From an uncultured Clostridia bacterium (GTDB lineage: Bacteria > Bacillota > Clostridia > TANB77 > CAG-465), in the NCBI GenBank assembly GCA_934130595.1, contig CAKOYF010000003.1, positions 1-64,000 of the forward strand: 64,000 nucleotides of DNA, given 5' to 3'. The notes below the pieces were generated by a model. It searched no databases. It worked only from the letters and a program-made list of their open reading frames with translations, and was not told the DNA's origin. Both the position numbers and the translations under genes were made by a program. Within the stretch, counting starts at the first letter, position 1. The number at the start of each line of letters is the position of its first letter. This document shows, in pieces, positions 16,038 through 25,872 of this stretch.

Positions 16038-18812
16038 TTATTTTGCATCATACCAACTTTTTCCTACATTTAAATCTATATCTAAAGGTATATCAAGTTT
16101 TACTACATTTTCCATAGCTTCTCTCATTAGCTTTTCTACAATTTCTAATTCATTATCTGCGGTCTCAACTATAAGTTCGTCATGTACTTGCATTACTAAT
16201 TTAGATTTTAAGTTATTATCTTTTAAAGATTTATATAGTTTGTTCATAGCAATCTTTATAATATCTGCTGCAGTTCCTTGAATAGGAGTATTCATAGCAA
16301 TACGTTCTCCAAATTGAACTATATTCTTATTTTTATTTTTTAGTTCTGGAATATATCTTCTTCTTCCAAAAAGAGTAGAAACATATCCATTTTCTTTTGC
16401 CTCTTTAACTATATTTTGCATAAATTCACGTATTCCATGATATTTTTGTAGATATGTATTAATATAGTCTTTTGCTTCTTTCCATGTAGTACCTACATTT
16501 TTAGAAAGTCCAAATTCACTTATACCATATACAATTCCAAAGTTTACAGCCTTTGCTTTAGAACGCATTTGTTTTGTAACCTCATCTAAAGGTACACCAA
16601 ATACTTGAGAAGCAGTAACCTTATGTACATCTATTCCATTAATAAAAGCATGTTGCATTGTTTCATCTTTTGATATATGTGATAAAACTCTTAACTCTAT
16701 TTGGCTATAGTCTGCATCCATTATTTCTTTTCCTTCTGGAGCAGTAAAGAATGTTCTTATTCTACTTCCAAGTTCTAGTCTAATAGGGATGTTTTGTAAG
16801 TTTGGTTCAACACTACTTAGTCTTCCTGTAGATGTTACTGTTTGCATAAATGTAGTATGTATTCTAGAATCCTCTTTAATAGTTGCTTCTAATCCATCTA
16901 CATAAGTAGACTTTAATTTCATAGTCTGTCTATATTCAATTAAAAGAGGTATTATTTCATGGTATTCTTCTAATCCTTCTAATACTTCTTTATTTGTTGA
17001 GTATCCTGTTTTAGTTTTCTTCTTTCCTGGTAATTTTAGTTTATCAAATAAAATTGTTCCAAGCTGTTGAGGTGAGTTTATATTAAATTCTTCACCTGCT
17101 AAATCATATATTTGAGTTTCTAATTCATTTATTCTTATACTTATTTCTTTTCCAAATTCTTCTAGTTTCTTTTTATCTACATACATTCCAGTAGTTTCCA
17201 TGCTAGCTAATGTTTCAGATAATGGAATCTCAATATCATACATTAATGAATACATATTATCTTTTTTTAGTCTTTCATCTATTATTTCTTTAGATAAATA
17301 TATTCCTTTTGTAGCAAGTGCAATTTCTGTAGACATATTTTCATCAAGATTGATATTATCTTTTTCTTCAGTTTCAAATAAAGATAATTGTACTGGTTCT
17401 TTAGAGTTACTATCAAAATTTAAAATAACACCAAACAGTTCTTCCAAAATGCCCTCAAATTTAAAGTTTCTTGTTGAATCTAGTAAATAACACCCTAAAA
17501 GTAAATCATAGCTAAATTTGTTTATTTTATCACAAATATTAGTAAAGATAAATCTTATATCTTGTTTGATATTATATCCTAGTTTTTCACATTCTGAATT
17601 AGCAAATAATTTAAAGATATACTCTAAATATTCTTTATCTTCATTTACTTCTATATTCCAGCTATCTAGTAGTATTATATAGCATTTTTCATTCTGTTTT
17701 GAATACAAGCTTATAAAGGATTTGTCGTTTATATTTAAAATACTACTAAAAGCTTGATTACTATAGTTAATATTTAATATATATGATACTTTATCTCCAT
17801 TTAATACATCCTTAAGCTCTTGTTCGTGGTTTTTAATATTCTTCTTGTCTAATATCAAAATATTATCTTTAGATATATTAATATCTGATGAATTTATACT
17901 ATTTTCTTTTACATCTTCTTTTACTTTATCAAAATCATATTTAGCAATAAACTTATTAAATGCTAATCTTTTAAATAATGGATATAGCTCATCTTTATTT
18001 ACTTCTTTTACTCTAACTTCATCATATTGTAAATCAATAGGAACTTCTTTATTAATTGTTGCTAGAGTATAACTAAGTCTTGCCATTTTTTCATCATTTT
18101 TTAGCTTTTCTATTATCTTTGCACTTGCATCTAAATTATCTATGTTAGCATATATATTATCTAAAGTAGTGTATTTTTCTATTAAAGAATACGCTGTCTT
18201 TTCACCAATTCCTTTTACACCAGGAATATTGTCTGATGAGTCTCCCATTAATGATTTTATATCTACTACTTGATATGGCTCTATATTTTTTTCTTCTTTT
18301 AATAATTGAGGCGTATATACTGTATAATCTGTTTTTCCCATTTTACTTGATGGAAATATTATACTTGTTTTGTCTGATATTAATTGATATGAATCTCTAT
18401 CTCCTGTTAATATATATGTAAATATATCCTCTTTAGTATTTTTTTCATTTAAAGAGGCAATTGTACCTAAAATATCATCCGCTTCATATCCTTCTAATTC
18501 AAAAATATGTATATTCATTGCTCTAAGTACATCTTTTATTATTGGAACTTGCTCTTTTAATTCATCTGGCATTCCTTTTCTGGTACCTTTATATTCATCA
18601 TACATCTTATGTCTAAAAGTAGGTGCCTTTAAATCAAAAGCAACAGATACATAATCTGGATTAAATTTATCTATAATCATATAGTATATATTTAAAAAGC
18701 CAAATATTGCATTAGTATGTATTCCCTCTGATGTTACCATTCTTGCAGCAGATAAACCATAAAATGCTCTATTTAATATACTATTTCCATCAATTACTAA
18801 AAATTTTTTCAT
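16038..18812 (-). CDS. polA: DNA polymerase I
   Basis: 924 residues. The N-terminal 5'-3' exonuclease (about 1-290) includes AFDLKAPTFRHKMYDEYKG, EGYEADDILG and SLMGDSSDNIPGVKGIGEKT. The middle domain lacks the DxE metal pair of a proofreading exonuclease (the region reads SYILNINYSN), as in many Firmicutes. The C-terminal polymerase (about 530-924) has TSTGRLSSVEPNLQNIP, MDADYSQIELRVLSHIS, RSKAKAVNFGIVYGIS and MQVHDELIVE. It acts in Okazaki fragment processing and repair. Two single AAAGAGGC words occur in it: minus strand of 16399-16406 (Lys-Glu-Ala) and 18451-18458 (Ala-Ser-Leu on the coding strand). ATG 18812 follows AAAGGAG. Confidence 0.98.
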   Translation of the reverse strand: MKKFLVIDGNSILNRAFYGLSAARMVTSEGIHTNAIFGFLNIYYMIIDKFNPDYVSVAFDLKAPTFRHKMYDEYKGTRKGMPDELKEQVPIIKDVLRAMNIHIFELEGYEADDILGTIASLNEKNTKEDIFTYILTGDRDSYQLISDKTSIIFPSSKMGKTDYTVYTPQLLKEEKNIEPYQVVDIKSLMGDSSDNIPGVKGIGEKTAYSLIEKYTTLDNIYANIDNLDASAKIIEKLKNDEKMARLSYTLATINKEVPIDLQYDEVRVKEVNKDELYPLFKRLAFNKFIAKYDFDKVKEDVKENSINSSDINISKDNILILDKKNIKNHEQELKDVLNGDKVSYILNINYSNQAFSSILNINDKSFISLYSKQNEKCYIILLDSWNIEVNEDKEYLEYIFKLFANSECEKLGYNIKQDIRFIFTNICDKINKFSYDLLLGCYLLDSTRNFKFEGILEELFGVILNFDSNSKEPVQLSLFETEEKDNINLDENMSTEIALATKGIYLSKEIIDERLKKDNMYSLMYDIEIPLSETLASMETTGMYVDKKKLEEFGKEISIRINELETQIYDLAGEEFNINSPQQLGTILFDKLKLPGKKKTKTGYSTNKEVLEGLEEYHEIIPLLIEYRQTMKLKSTYVDGLEATIKEDSRIHTTFMQTVTSTGRLSSVEPNLQNIPIRLELGSRIRTFFTAPEGKEIMDADYSQIELRVLSHISKDETMQHAFINGIDVHKVTASQVFGVPLDEVTKQMRSKAKAVNFGIVYGISEFGLSKNVGTTWKEAKDYINTYLQKYHGIREFMQNIVKEAKENGYVSTLFGRRRYIPELKNKNKNIVQFGERIAMNTPIQGTAADIIKIAMNKLYKSLKDNNLKSKLVMQVHDELIVETADNELEIVEKLMREAMENVVKLDIPLDIDLNVGKSWYDAK

Positions 18813-18853
18813 TTCTTTCTCCTTTTAATTGTAAGCTTTAAATATGTGTCTTG

Positions 18854-20005
18854 CTATACAAATTTCTCCCATACTAAATTTGCAACCTCAAGACCTCTTT
18901 TAGTAAGAAGAATCTTATCCTGTTTTTCTTCTATTAATTTATCATCCGTTAGTTCTTTTATTTCTTCAGCAAATATTTCTTCTATATCTTTTTTATACTT
19001 TGCTTTGAACTTTTTCTTGTCTAATCCTTCTATTTTTCTTAAAGATAGCATTACATATTCTTTCATTAACGCTAATAGATCTAATTCTTCATAATTTTCT
19101 TTGTCTATTATACTATTTCCTGTTTCAATATTTTCTATGTATTTTTCTATATTCTTTATATTTGAATATCTTGTTCCGCTAAAGAAACTTGAAGCTCCAC
19201 ATCCAAATCCAAGATATAACTCTTGATTCCAATATCTTAAATTATGTTTTGATTCATAGCCATCTATAGCATAATTTGATATCTCATATCTATGATATCC
19301 TTCTTCCTCAAATCTTTTTCTTAGATATTCATACATTTCATACTCTGTATCTTCATCTACTAATGTAACATATCCTTCTTTTAATAAAAAGGCAAGTTTT
19401 GTGTTTTCATGCACTTCTAAATTATATATAGATATATGTTTTACATTTTTATCTTTTAGATTTATAACATATTCTACAGACTCCTTAAATTTTTCTAAAT
19501 CTAAGTCTGGTAATGGATATATTAAATCTACTGATATATTTTTAAATCCTACTTTGTTTGCTAACTCTAAAGTATCTTCAAAATCTTTTAAATTATGTGC
19601 TCTACCTATTTTCTTTAAAATAGTGTCATAAGTTGATTGTAATCCAATACTAATTCTATTTATTCCTATTTCTTTATAACTCCTAATTTTTTCTTCATCA
19701 ACACTATTAGGATTTACTTCTATTGTTATCTCTTTAACATCTTCTTTGTTTATTACTAGCATTAAAGTATCAAAAATTTGCTTTATATATTTTGAATCTA
19801 TATATGAAGGTGTTCCGCCTCCAATATATATTGTAGTTACTTTATATTCACTTAGTATTTCTGCTTTTGCTAATATTTCGTTGCATAATGCATATATATA
19901 CTTTTCAATCATATTTTCTCTATTTGCATATGATGTGAAATCACAATAAAAACATTTACTTATACAAAAAGGTATATGTATATATATTCCTATTTCATTA
20001 TTCAT
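18854..20005 (-). CDS. hemW: HemW-like radical SAM haem chaperone
   Basis: 383 residues. The radical SAM cluster motif CISKCFYC sits in YIHIPFCISKCFYCDFTSY near residue 10. GGGTPSY, EVNPNSVDEEK and RISIGLQS follow, and the C-terminal HemW domain carries SKHNLRYWNQELYLGFGCGA. HemW proteins resemble coproporphyrinogen III dehydrogenase but bind haem and are thought to insert it into partners. Family members are often misnamed HemN. It lies between whiA (98 bases upstream) and polA (41 bases downstream). ATG 20005 follows TAGGAGAG. Confidence 0.92.
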   Translation of the reverse strand: MNNEIGIYIHIPFCISKCFYCDFTSYANRENMIEKYIYALCNEILAKAEILSEYKVTTIYIGGGTPSYIDSKYIKQIFDTLMLVINKEDVKEITIEVNPNSVDEEKIRSYKEIGINRISIGLQSTYDTILKKIGRAHNLKDFEDTLELANKVGFKNISVDLIYPLPDLDLEKFKESVEYVINLKDKNVKHISIYNLEVHENTKLAFLLKEGYVTLVDEDTEYEMYEYLRKRFEEEGYHRYEISNYAIDGYESKHNLRYWNQELYLGFGCGASSFFSGTRYSNIKNIEKYIENIETGNSIIDKENYEELDLLALMKEYVMLSLRKIEGLDKKKFKAKYKKDIEEIFAEEIKELTDDKLIEEKQDKILLTKRGLEVANLVWEKFV

Positions 20006-20077
20006 TTTTGCTCTCCTATAAGTCTTTTCTTATTCTATCATAAAGATTTTTCCTTTTCAAGAAATAAAAGGCTAAAA

Positions 20078-20108
20078 AATAGAAGTAATAACTTAATATT
20101 ACTTCTTA
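20078..20108 (-). terminator. Terminator after whiA
   Basis: AGAAGTAATA and TATTACTTCT arms around ACTTAA, with a T-run on the minus strand. It overlaps the whiA stop codon. Confidence 0.8.
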
Positions 20109-20852
20109 TTCACTTTGCAAGTTTTGCGCAATCTCTATTAATTTGTCTAGTCTATGTTTTAGCCCTGATTTTGATATTTTGTTTTTTCCTTCTGTTTTAG
20201 ATGCAATTTGCTCTAAAGTATCTGTTGGATACTGCTCTCTTAAAGAGGCAGTATACTTTAATTTATCATTAAGCTTTAAAAACATTCCTTTTTTTCTTAT
20301 TACATTTATTGCATTTAGCTGTAAAAGAGATGAATTAATTGACTTAGTCATATTCGCCACTTCACAATTAGTAGCTCTGTTTTTAGTATTATTTACATCT
20401 TTTACAACTCTTATTTCTTCAAATTTAAGCATACATTTATTTGCTTCTAATAAGCTTAACATATATGATATTTGTTCAGATTCTTTAAAATACACAACGT
20501 ATACATTAGCTTTAGTCCTTCTTACTAGTTTTGGAGTAAAGTCTAATAATGACAACACATCAATAAAGTATTCAGCACATGCCTTGTTTTTAAAACTTGC
20601 TTCAAATCTATAATCTTTGTTTGGATCAATGATACATCCGCTAGCCATAAATACACCTTTTATAACTGCTTTTATTTCATCTTCAGATAAATTTGAAATA
20701 TTAAAATAATCTGAAAAATCTTCCATTAAATCATTTTTGTATTGTGCTTGCGTTAGATATTCGCCAAATCTTTCTGCTTTAATTATATATGGATCTATTT
20801 TCTTATTATAATAGTCCATTATTTCATCTCTTACTTCTCCTGAAAACGACAT
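20106..20852 (-). CDS. whiA: WhiA, short form
   Basis: 248 residues against about 315 usual. It starts MSFSGEVRDEI as WhiA does, but then lacks roughly 70 residues of the first LAGLIDADG repeat. It resumes at KGVFMASGCIIDPNKDYRFE, keeps the second repeat (FEEIRVVKDVNNTKNRATNCE) and the C-terminal helix-turn-helix (LEQIASKTEGKNKISKSGLKHRL). WhiA binds DNA and influences cell division and chromosome segregation in Gram-positive bacteria. The start overlaps the upstream prmC-type gene by 22 bases, implying translational coupling. AAAGAGGC at 20242-20249 is in frame as Ala-Ser-Leu on the coding strand. Confidence 0.88.
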   Translation of the reverse strand: MSFSGEVRDEIMDYYNKKIDPYIIKAERFGEYLTQAQYKNDLMEDFSDYFNISNLSEDEIKAVIKGVFMASGCIIDPNKDYRFEASFKNKACAEYFIDVLSLLDFTPKLVRRTKANVYVVYFKESEQISYMLSLLEANKCMLKFEEIRVVKDVNNTKNRATNCEVANMTKSINSSLLQLNAINVIRKKGMFLKLNDKLKYTASLREQYPTDTLEQIASKTEGKNKISKSGLKHRLDKLIEIAQNLQSE

Positions 20853-22534
20853 ACTACCACCCTATCATTTCCGCCATAATCTTTTACAGATTCTAGCAGA
20901 GTATATTCTGAATTTTCTTTAACTATATTCTTAATATCATCTAATTGATCATATCCTATTTCAAGCATTAATAGCCCATTTGGTTTTAATACTTCTTTTG
21001 CCTCTTTAAATATTCTAATATAAAAATCTAATCCGTCTTTTCCACCATCTAGTGCAAGGTGTGGCTCTTTTTGAACCTCTTTTTGAAGAGTACTTATAAC
21101 TTCTGTTTTTATATATGGTGGATTTGAGATAATTATATCTACCTTTTTTTCTTCGTCTGTAGCTGTTTCTTTTATAATTTCACTTAATAAATCTGATACT
21201 TTTGTTTTTACTTTTAAGCCTACATCATTAGATAAAATATTCTTGTTTGCTACAGATATTGCTCCTAATGATATATCTATTAAAGTCATAGTTTCAATAT
21301 CTGAATTTCTAGCTGTAGATATTCCCAATGCACCACTTCCTGTACAAAGGTCTATTGCACTTTTTAACTCTTCTTTTTTAATATATTCAATTGCTTTTTC
21401 AACTAGTATTTCACTATCTGCTCTTGGAATTAATACGTTTTCATCTACGTAGTATAATTCATTATAGAAATACTGTTTATGTGTAATATATTGAAGAGGG
21501 TAATTTTCGTTATAATATTTATTTAATAATCTATCAGCTTCAATCTCATTATTTAAAGTAATTAAATATCTATCCTTTTGAAGTAATAATCTATTTCTAT
21601 CTACACCAGTTACGTATTCAAGTATTGAATATATATCTGTTGTTTCATATTCTTTGTTTTTTAAGTTTTCTGATGTATATTTTTTTAAATATTCTAATGG
21701 TGTTATTCCATTTTCTTTTCTTGTTGAACCTAAGACACCATATATAGCTAGTTTTAGCATTTCATCTGTTGGCTCTTTTGTTGTAAAAAACTGAATTAAA
21801 GTTGCTGGATAATTTATAATATCAAAAGGCTTTTTAAATTTTGAAAATAAATTTACTACTTCATAAGCTAGTCCTATATTGAATATACACAAAAGCATCA
21901 TAGATAAAGCCTTAATAATAAAATTTTCTATTGGTAAAAGTGTTGTTAGCATAGTTAATATTACAAAATACACTATAAAATTTCCACCACATCTTTTATG
22001 AAATCTAGACTGCTTTCTTACATTTTCTAAGTTTATTTCTTCTAATTTTAAATTTTCATAAGCATTTACTGCCTTGTGTTCTGCTCCGTGATATTTAAAT
22101 AGTGTATCTAAATCTGGTATTGATTTTAACATACATATATACATAGCAAATTCTAAAGCTATTATTAAAGCTTGTATTATACTTTGATATTTAACAGGAA
22201 AAAATGCTGAAATTAAAACAGGAATACTAATACAAGCTACTATTAGTATTGCATATAATAGCAAAGTATTTAACTTACTGCTTTTTTCTTCTTCTCCACT
22301 AGAGCGCATAAAGTCTGGTATACTATTTCCTATTTGATTTCCAAGTCCAAGTAATCCTCTTATAACGGGGATCTTGCTTATAATTCTTTTATCTCTTGTT
22401 AAATTAGTACATCTACTATTTATTTTTTCTCCTTCTTTTTGAACAGCCACTTGCCTATAATCTGATGTAAAAATTATTCCATTAAATAAGGCAACTCCTC
22501 CTACTGTAATTTTTTTTCTTTTATTATTTTCCAT
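20831..22534 (-). CDS. prmC: DUF1385 (YqhQ-like) protein fused to PrmC methyltransferase
   Basis: 567 residues carrying two proteins usually separate. Residues about 1-270 are DUF1385: KITVGGVALFNGI, several membrane helices and KYHGAEHKAVNAYEN. Residues about 275-567 are PrmC, which methylates the Gln of the GGQ motif in release factors: IPRADSEILVEKAI, SAM site DLCTGSGALGIS, and catalytic NPPY in IISNPPYIKTEV. In many Clostridia rpmE, a DUF1385 gene and prmC are neighbours, so a loss of the intervening stop codon explains the fusion. Here rpmE is indeed just upstream. ATG 22534 follows AAAGGAG. GCCTCTTT at 21000-21007 encodes Lys-Glu-Ala. Confidence 0.92.
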   Translation of the reverse strand: MENNKRKKITVGGVALFNGIIFTSDYRQVAVQKEGEKINSRCTNLTRDKRIISKIPVIRGLLGLGNQIGNSIPDFMRSSGEEEKSSKLNTLLLYAILIVACISIPVLISAFFPVKYQSIIQALIIALEFAMYICMLKSIPDLDTLFKYHGAEHKAVNAYENLKLEEINLENVRKQSRFHKRCGGNFIVYFVILTMLTTLLPIENFIIKALSMMLLCIFNIGLAYEVVNLFSKFKKPFDIINYPATLIQFFTTKEPTDEMLKLAIYGVLGSTRKENGITPLEYLKKYTSENLKNKEYETTDIYSILEYVTGVDRNRLLLQKDRYLITLNNEIEADRLLNKYYNENYPLQYITHKQYFYNELYYVDENVLIPRADSEILVEKAIEYIKKEELKSAIDLCTGSGALGISTARNSDIETMTLIDISLGAISVANKNILSNDVGLKVKTKVSDLLSEIIKETATDEEKKVDIIISNPPYIKTEVISTLQKEVQKEPHLALDGGKDGLDFYIRIFKEAKEVLKPNGLLMLEIGYDQLDDIKNIVKENSEYTLLESVKDYGGNDRVVVCRFQEK

Positions 22535-22571
22535 AAGAACTCCTTTTTTTAAGTTATTATATCATAATAAC

Positions 22572-22597
22572 AAAAAAAGAACACCAAATGGTGCTCA
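22572..22597 (-). terminator. Terminator after rpmE
   Basis: Minus strand GAGCACC-ATT-TGGTGTTC followed by seven Ts. Confidence 0.8.
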
Positions 22598-22611
22598 ATT
22601 TATTCAACAAA

Positions 22612-22818
22612 TTATTTTTGTTTGATTCCATATTTTTCCATGAATTTTGCAGCTCTACCTTGGCTAGATATTGCTTGTTTTTGACCTGTATAGAAAGGAT
22701 GACATGCGCTACATGTATCAACTCTCATTTCTTCTTTAACAGAACCTGTCTCAATAACATTTCCACAAACACATCTAATAGTTGCTTTTCCGTATTTTGG
22801 TTGTATATCTTTTTTCAT
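22612..22818 (-). CDS. rpmE: Ribosomal protein L31, zinc form
   Basis: 68 residues starting MKKDIQPKYG at ATG 22818, preceded by AAGGTG; an upstream in-frame ATG at 22839 adds seven residues not seen in the family. Four cysteines (CVCG... and CSAC) make the zinc-binding C+ form. HPFYTGQKQ and the GRAAKFMEKYG tail are typical. It is a component of the large ribosomal subunit near the central protuberance. A strong hairpin separates it from the DUF1385-PrmC gene. Confidence 0.96.
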   Translation of the reverse strand: MKKDIQPKYGKATIRCVCGNVIETGSVKEEMRVDTCSACHPFYTGQKQAISSQGRAAKFMEKYGIKQK

Positions 22819-23001
22819 TCTTTTCACCTTCCCTATCATTAGTATTTCGATCGTTACTATGATATTTTAGCATAGTTGAATCAAAAATACAAGTTTTTTT
22901 AGACAATTTTATCATTTTTTACTAATTCTATTTTGTTTTTTTAATATATTATGTCTAATAATCCTTTTGAACATATAATATATTAGGAGGTGATACATAA
23001 T

Positions 23002-23199
23002 ATGATTAACTCAAAGAATTTTTTAAAATCTTTCTTATGTGCTACTAATGTAAAGCTTCCGCTTAATAATTCACATTATATAACAGGAAAAGACATTTAT
23101 CTTTTTTCAAATTTAGCTTGTGTTGAAAACACATTATCTTCTTTTACTAATAATATAAATTGCTATTTAAAAACTTTTAAGTCGAAATATAAAAGATAA
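23002..23199 (+). CDS. Small unknown protein, 65 residues
   Basis: ATG 23002 lies shortly after a near-perfect Shine-Dalgarno site (AGGAGGTGAT, 22985-22994), which is the main reason to accept the gene. The product, beginning MINSKNFLKSF, is basic with three cysteines and no clear membrane helix. I recognise no family. It is divergent from rpmE and 84 bases before murA, with which it may be co-transcribed. Confidence 0.5.
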   Translation: MINSKNFLKSFLCATNVKLPLNNSHYITGKDIYLFSNLACVENTLSSFTNNINCYLKTFKSKYKR

Positions 23200-23283
23200 A
23201 TTATTGTTTTTTTTAATATTCTATGATATACTCAATGTTGATTTGATAATTATATTAGTAAATTTAGATTGGAGGAATAATAT

Positions 23284-24558
23284 ATGGAAAAATTTGTAGT
23301 CCATGGCCCATGTAGTCTTCACGGAGAAGTAACAATTAGTGGTGCAAAAAACGCAGCCGTAGCTATACTACCTGCAACACTTTTAGTAAAAGGAAAATGT
23401 CATTTGGAAAATGTTCCAAATATTAGTGATATTAGAGCTTATTGCAAAATATTAGAATCTTTAGGCTCAAAAATAGAATACATATCTGATAACGAACTAA
23501 TAATAGATAACTCAGATGTAACTTCTGCTATAGCATCTTATGATTTAACTAGTAAATTCAGAGCATCATATTATTTATTAGGAGCTTTAATTGGTCGTTT
23601 TGATAAAGTTCAAATAGGACTTCCTGGTGGATGTAAATTAGGAGCTAGACCTATTGACCAACATATAAAAGCATTTAAAAAATTAGGTGCTAAAGTTATT
23701 GTTAGAAATGGTAATGTATATGCTTCTAAAACAGAACCTTTACAAGGAACTAATATCTTTTTTGATGTTGTTTCTGTTGGTGCAACAATGAACTCTATTC
23801 TAGCTGCTACTCTAGCAGAAGGAACAACAGTTATTGAAAACGTTGCAAAAGAACCTCACATCGTAGATTTAGCAAACTTCCTAAATTCTATGGGTGCTAA
23901 AATAAAAGGAGCTGGTACAGATACAATCAAAGTAACAGGTGTTAAAGAATTACATCAAAAATCTAGTTATTCAATAGTACCAGATCAAATAGAAACAGGT
24001 ACATTTATGGTTGCAGCTGCTGCTACAAAAGGTGATGTTTTAATTAACAATTGTATTCCAAAACATATGGAACCTATTACAGCAAAACTTATAGAAGCTG
24101 GTGCTACTGTCGAAGAATTTGAATCAAGTATCAGAGTAAAAATGGATAAGAGACCTACTTCAATTAGTATAAAAACAATGCCTTATCCTGGATTTCCAAC
24201 TGATATGCAACCTCAAACTTCTATCTTACTTGCTTTAGGAGATTCAACAGGAACTATTATAGAAACAATTTGGGAATCAAGATTTCAATATACAGATGAA
24301 CTAAATAAAATGGGTGCAGATATTTCAGCACATGGTTCAACTGCAGTATTTAAAGGTGTAGAAAAATTATATGGAGCTCCAGTAAAAGCACATGATTTAA
24401 GAGCTGGTGCTGCTATGATAATTGCTGGTCTTGTAGCAGAAGGTGAAACTGAAATTTCAGATATACATCATATACTTAGAGGATATGAAAACATTGTAGA
24501 TAAATTTGAAAAATTAGGGGCTAAAATAGACTACGTAAAAACAGAGGATGACGAGTAA
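23284..24558 (+). CDS. murA: UDP-N-acetylglucosamine 1-carboxyvinyltransferase
   Basis: 424 residues of the usual length. It catalyses the first committed step of peptidoglycan synthesis (enolpyruvyl transfer from PEP to UDP-GlcNAc) in the cytoplasm. Visible marks are SGAKNAAVAILPA near the start, GGCKLGARPIDQHIKAFKKLGA containing the PEP-binding catalytic Cys targeted by fosfomycin, and the closing HHILRGYENIVDKFEKLGAKI. ATG 23284 follows TTGGAGGAA. The next gene overlaps it by one base, so murA, a WalJ-like hydrolase and rlmH form one operon. Confidence 0.97.
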   Translation: MEKFVVHGPCSLHGEVTISGAKNAAVAILPATLLVKGKCHLENVPNISDIRAYCKILESLGSKIEYISDNELIIDNSDVTSAIASYDLTSKFRASYYLLGALIGRFDKVQIGLPGGCKLGARPIDQHIKAFKKLGAKVIVRNGNVYASKTEPLQGTNIFFDVVSVGATMNSILAATLAEGTTVIENVAKEPHIVDLANFLNSMGAKIKGAGTDTIKVTGVKELHQKSSYSIVPDQIETGTFMVAAAATKGDVLINNCIPKHMEPITAKLIEAGATVEEFESSIRVKMDKRPTSISIKTMPYPGFPTDMQPQTSILLALGDSTGTIIETIWESRFQYTDELNKMGADISAHGSTAVFKGVEKLYGAPVKAHDLRAGAAMIIAGLVAEGETEISDIHHILRGYENIVDKFEKLGAKIDYVKTEDDE

Positions 24559-25352
24559 TGTTTATTGTGCATCCATTATATAGTTCTAGTTCAGGCAATA
24601 TGTTTCATATTGCCTCTTCTAATGTTAATATATTAATAGACGTAGGTGTAAGTTACAAAGCAATAGTTGAAGGCTTAAATAGTATTAATCTTTCACTAAA
24701 TGATATTGATGCTATTTTAATAACTCATGAACATTCAGACCATATAAAGGGACTTCCTCTACTTTGTAAAAAAAATAACATTCCAATATATGCATGTACT
24801 AATACCGCTGCATATATAAAAAACGAACTAGATAGTAAAGATATACCTGCTACAATAATTGGACTAGAATATAATAATCCTGTAAATATAAAAGGTATTG
24901 AAGTCTGTGCTTTTGAAACCTCACATGACGCTGTTATGCCTTGTGGCTATACCATTAAAGACAGTACATCTGGTTTAACTTTTGCAACAGACCTTGGATA
25001 CATCTCTCCTACTGTGTATGAAAATCTTAGTAAAACAAATTATACAATACTTGAATCTAACTATGACACAACAATGTTAGAATTTGGTAAATATCCTTTT
25101 CAAATAAAAAAACGTATAAAAGGAATAACAGGCCATCTATCAAATGATGATTGTGGACAAGCAATAGCAAAACTTGCATCAGATGGTCATACTAGATTTT
25201 TGATTGCACATATGAGTCAAAACAACAATAATATTGATATAGCTAAGCAAACTTTAGATTCTATATTATTACAAAATGGCATAGAACCAAATAAATTAGA
25301 AATAAATTTTGCTACTAAAACTTTATCAAATGAGGAGTATACAATATGTTAA
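24558..25352 (+). CDS. Metallo-beta-lactamase fold hydrolase, WalJ/YycJ type
   Basis: 264 residues. The metal site H-x-H-x-D-H is clear in ITHEHSDHIKGLP, with further ligands in ETSHDA and GHLSNDDC, and the opening LYSSSSGNMFHI is typical of YycJ. WalJ proteins accompany the WalRK cell-wall system or act as DNA exonucleases; the exact substrate is unsettled. The start ATG shares its A with the murA stop (TAATG). The end overlaps rlmH by seven bases. The context (murA before it, rlmH after it) agrees with the yycJ-rlmH order found in Firmicutes. Confidence 0.92.
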   Translation: MFIVHPLYSSSSGNMFHIASSNVNILIDVGVSYKAIVEGLNSINLSLNDIDAILITHEHSDHIKGLPLLCKKNNIPIYACTNTAAYIKNELDSKDIPATIIGLEYNNPVNIKGIEVCAFETSHDAVMPCGYTIKDSTSGLTFATDLGYISPTVYENLSKTNYTILESNYDTTMLEFGKYPFQIKKRIKGITGHLSNDDCGQAIAKLASDGHTRFLIAHMSQNNNNIDIAKQTLDSILLQNGIEPNKLEINFATKTLSNEEYTIC

Positions 25353-25834
25353 ATATAAAAATATTATGCGTAGGAAAAATTAAAGAAAAGTCTCTAAAAG
25401 ATTTAATTTCTGAATATGAAAAAAGAATTTCTAAATATGCTAAACTTGAAATAATAGAATTAGAAGATGAAAAAATTCCACAAAATGCCTCTTCTTCTAT
25501 CGAGGAGCAAGTTAAATCTATAGAATCAAATAAAATTTTAGATAAACTTTCAAAATACAATAATGCAAGTGTAATTTTATTAGACTTAAAAGGAAAACAA
25601 TACACATCTGAAGAGTTTTCAGAAAAAATAGATAATATTCAAACCTACTCCTCTTCCACTATTATATTTGTTATAGGTGGAAGTTTAGGAATGAGTAAAG
25701 AATTACTAAATTATTCTTCAGATAAAATTTGCTTTTCAAAGATGACTTTTCCTCACCAATTAATTAGATTATTTTTACTAGAACAAATTTTTAGAGCTTT
25801 TAAAATTTTAAACAATGAAACATATCACAAATAA
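25346..25834 (+). CDS. rlmH: 23S rRNA pseudouridine(1915) N3-methyltransferase
   Basis: 162 residues, the family length. The SPOUT-class knot is seen in VIFVIGGSLGMSKELL and KMTFPHQLIRLFLLEQIFRA, with the closing ETYHK. It methylates pseudouridine 1915 in helix 69 of 23S rRNA on assembled ribosomes. The start ATG lies inside the end of the WalJ-like gene with GAGGAG just before it, so translation is coupled. It ends at a bidirectional terminator facing YmdB. Confidence 0.97.
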   Translation: MLNIKILCVGKIKEKSLKDLISEYEKRISKYAKLEIIELEDEKIPQNASSSIEEQVKSIESNKILDKLSKYNNASVILLDLKGKQYTSEEFSEKIDNIQTYSSSTIIFVIGGSLGMSKELLNYSSDKICFSKMTFPHQLIRLFLLEQIFRAFKILNNETYHK

Positions 25835-25872
25835 AAAATGAAGTGAAATAAAAATTCACTTCATTTTATTTT
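25833..25872. terminator. Bidirectional terminator
   Basis: AAAATGAAGTGAA and TTCACTTCATTTT arms between convergent rlmH and ymdB. Confidence 0.88.
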
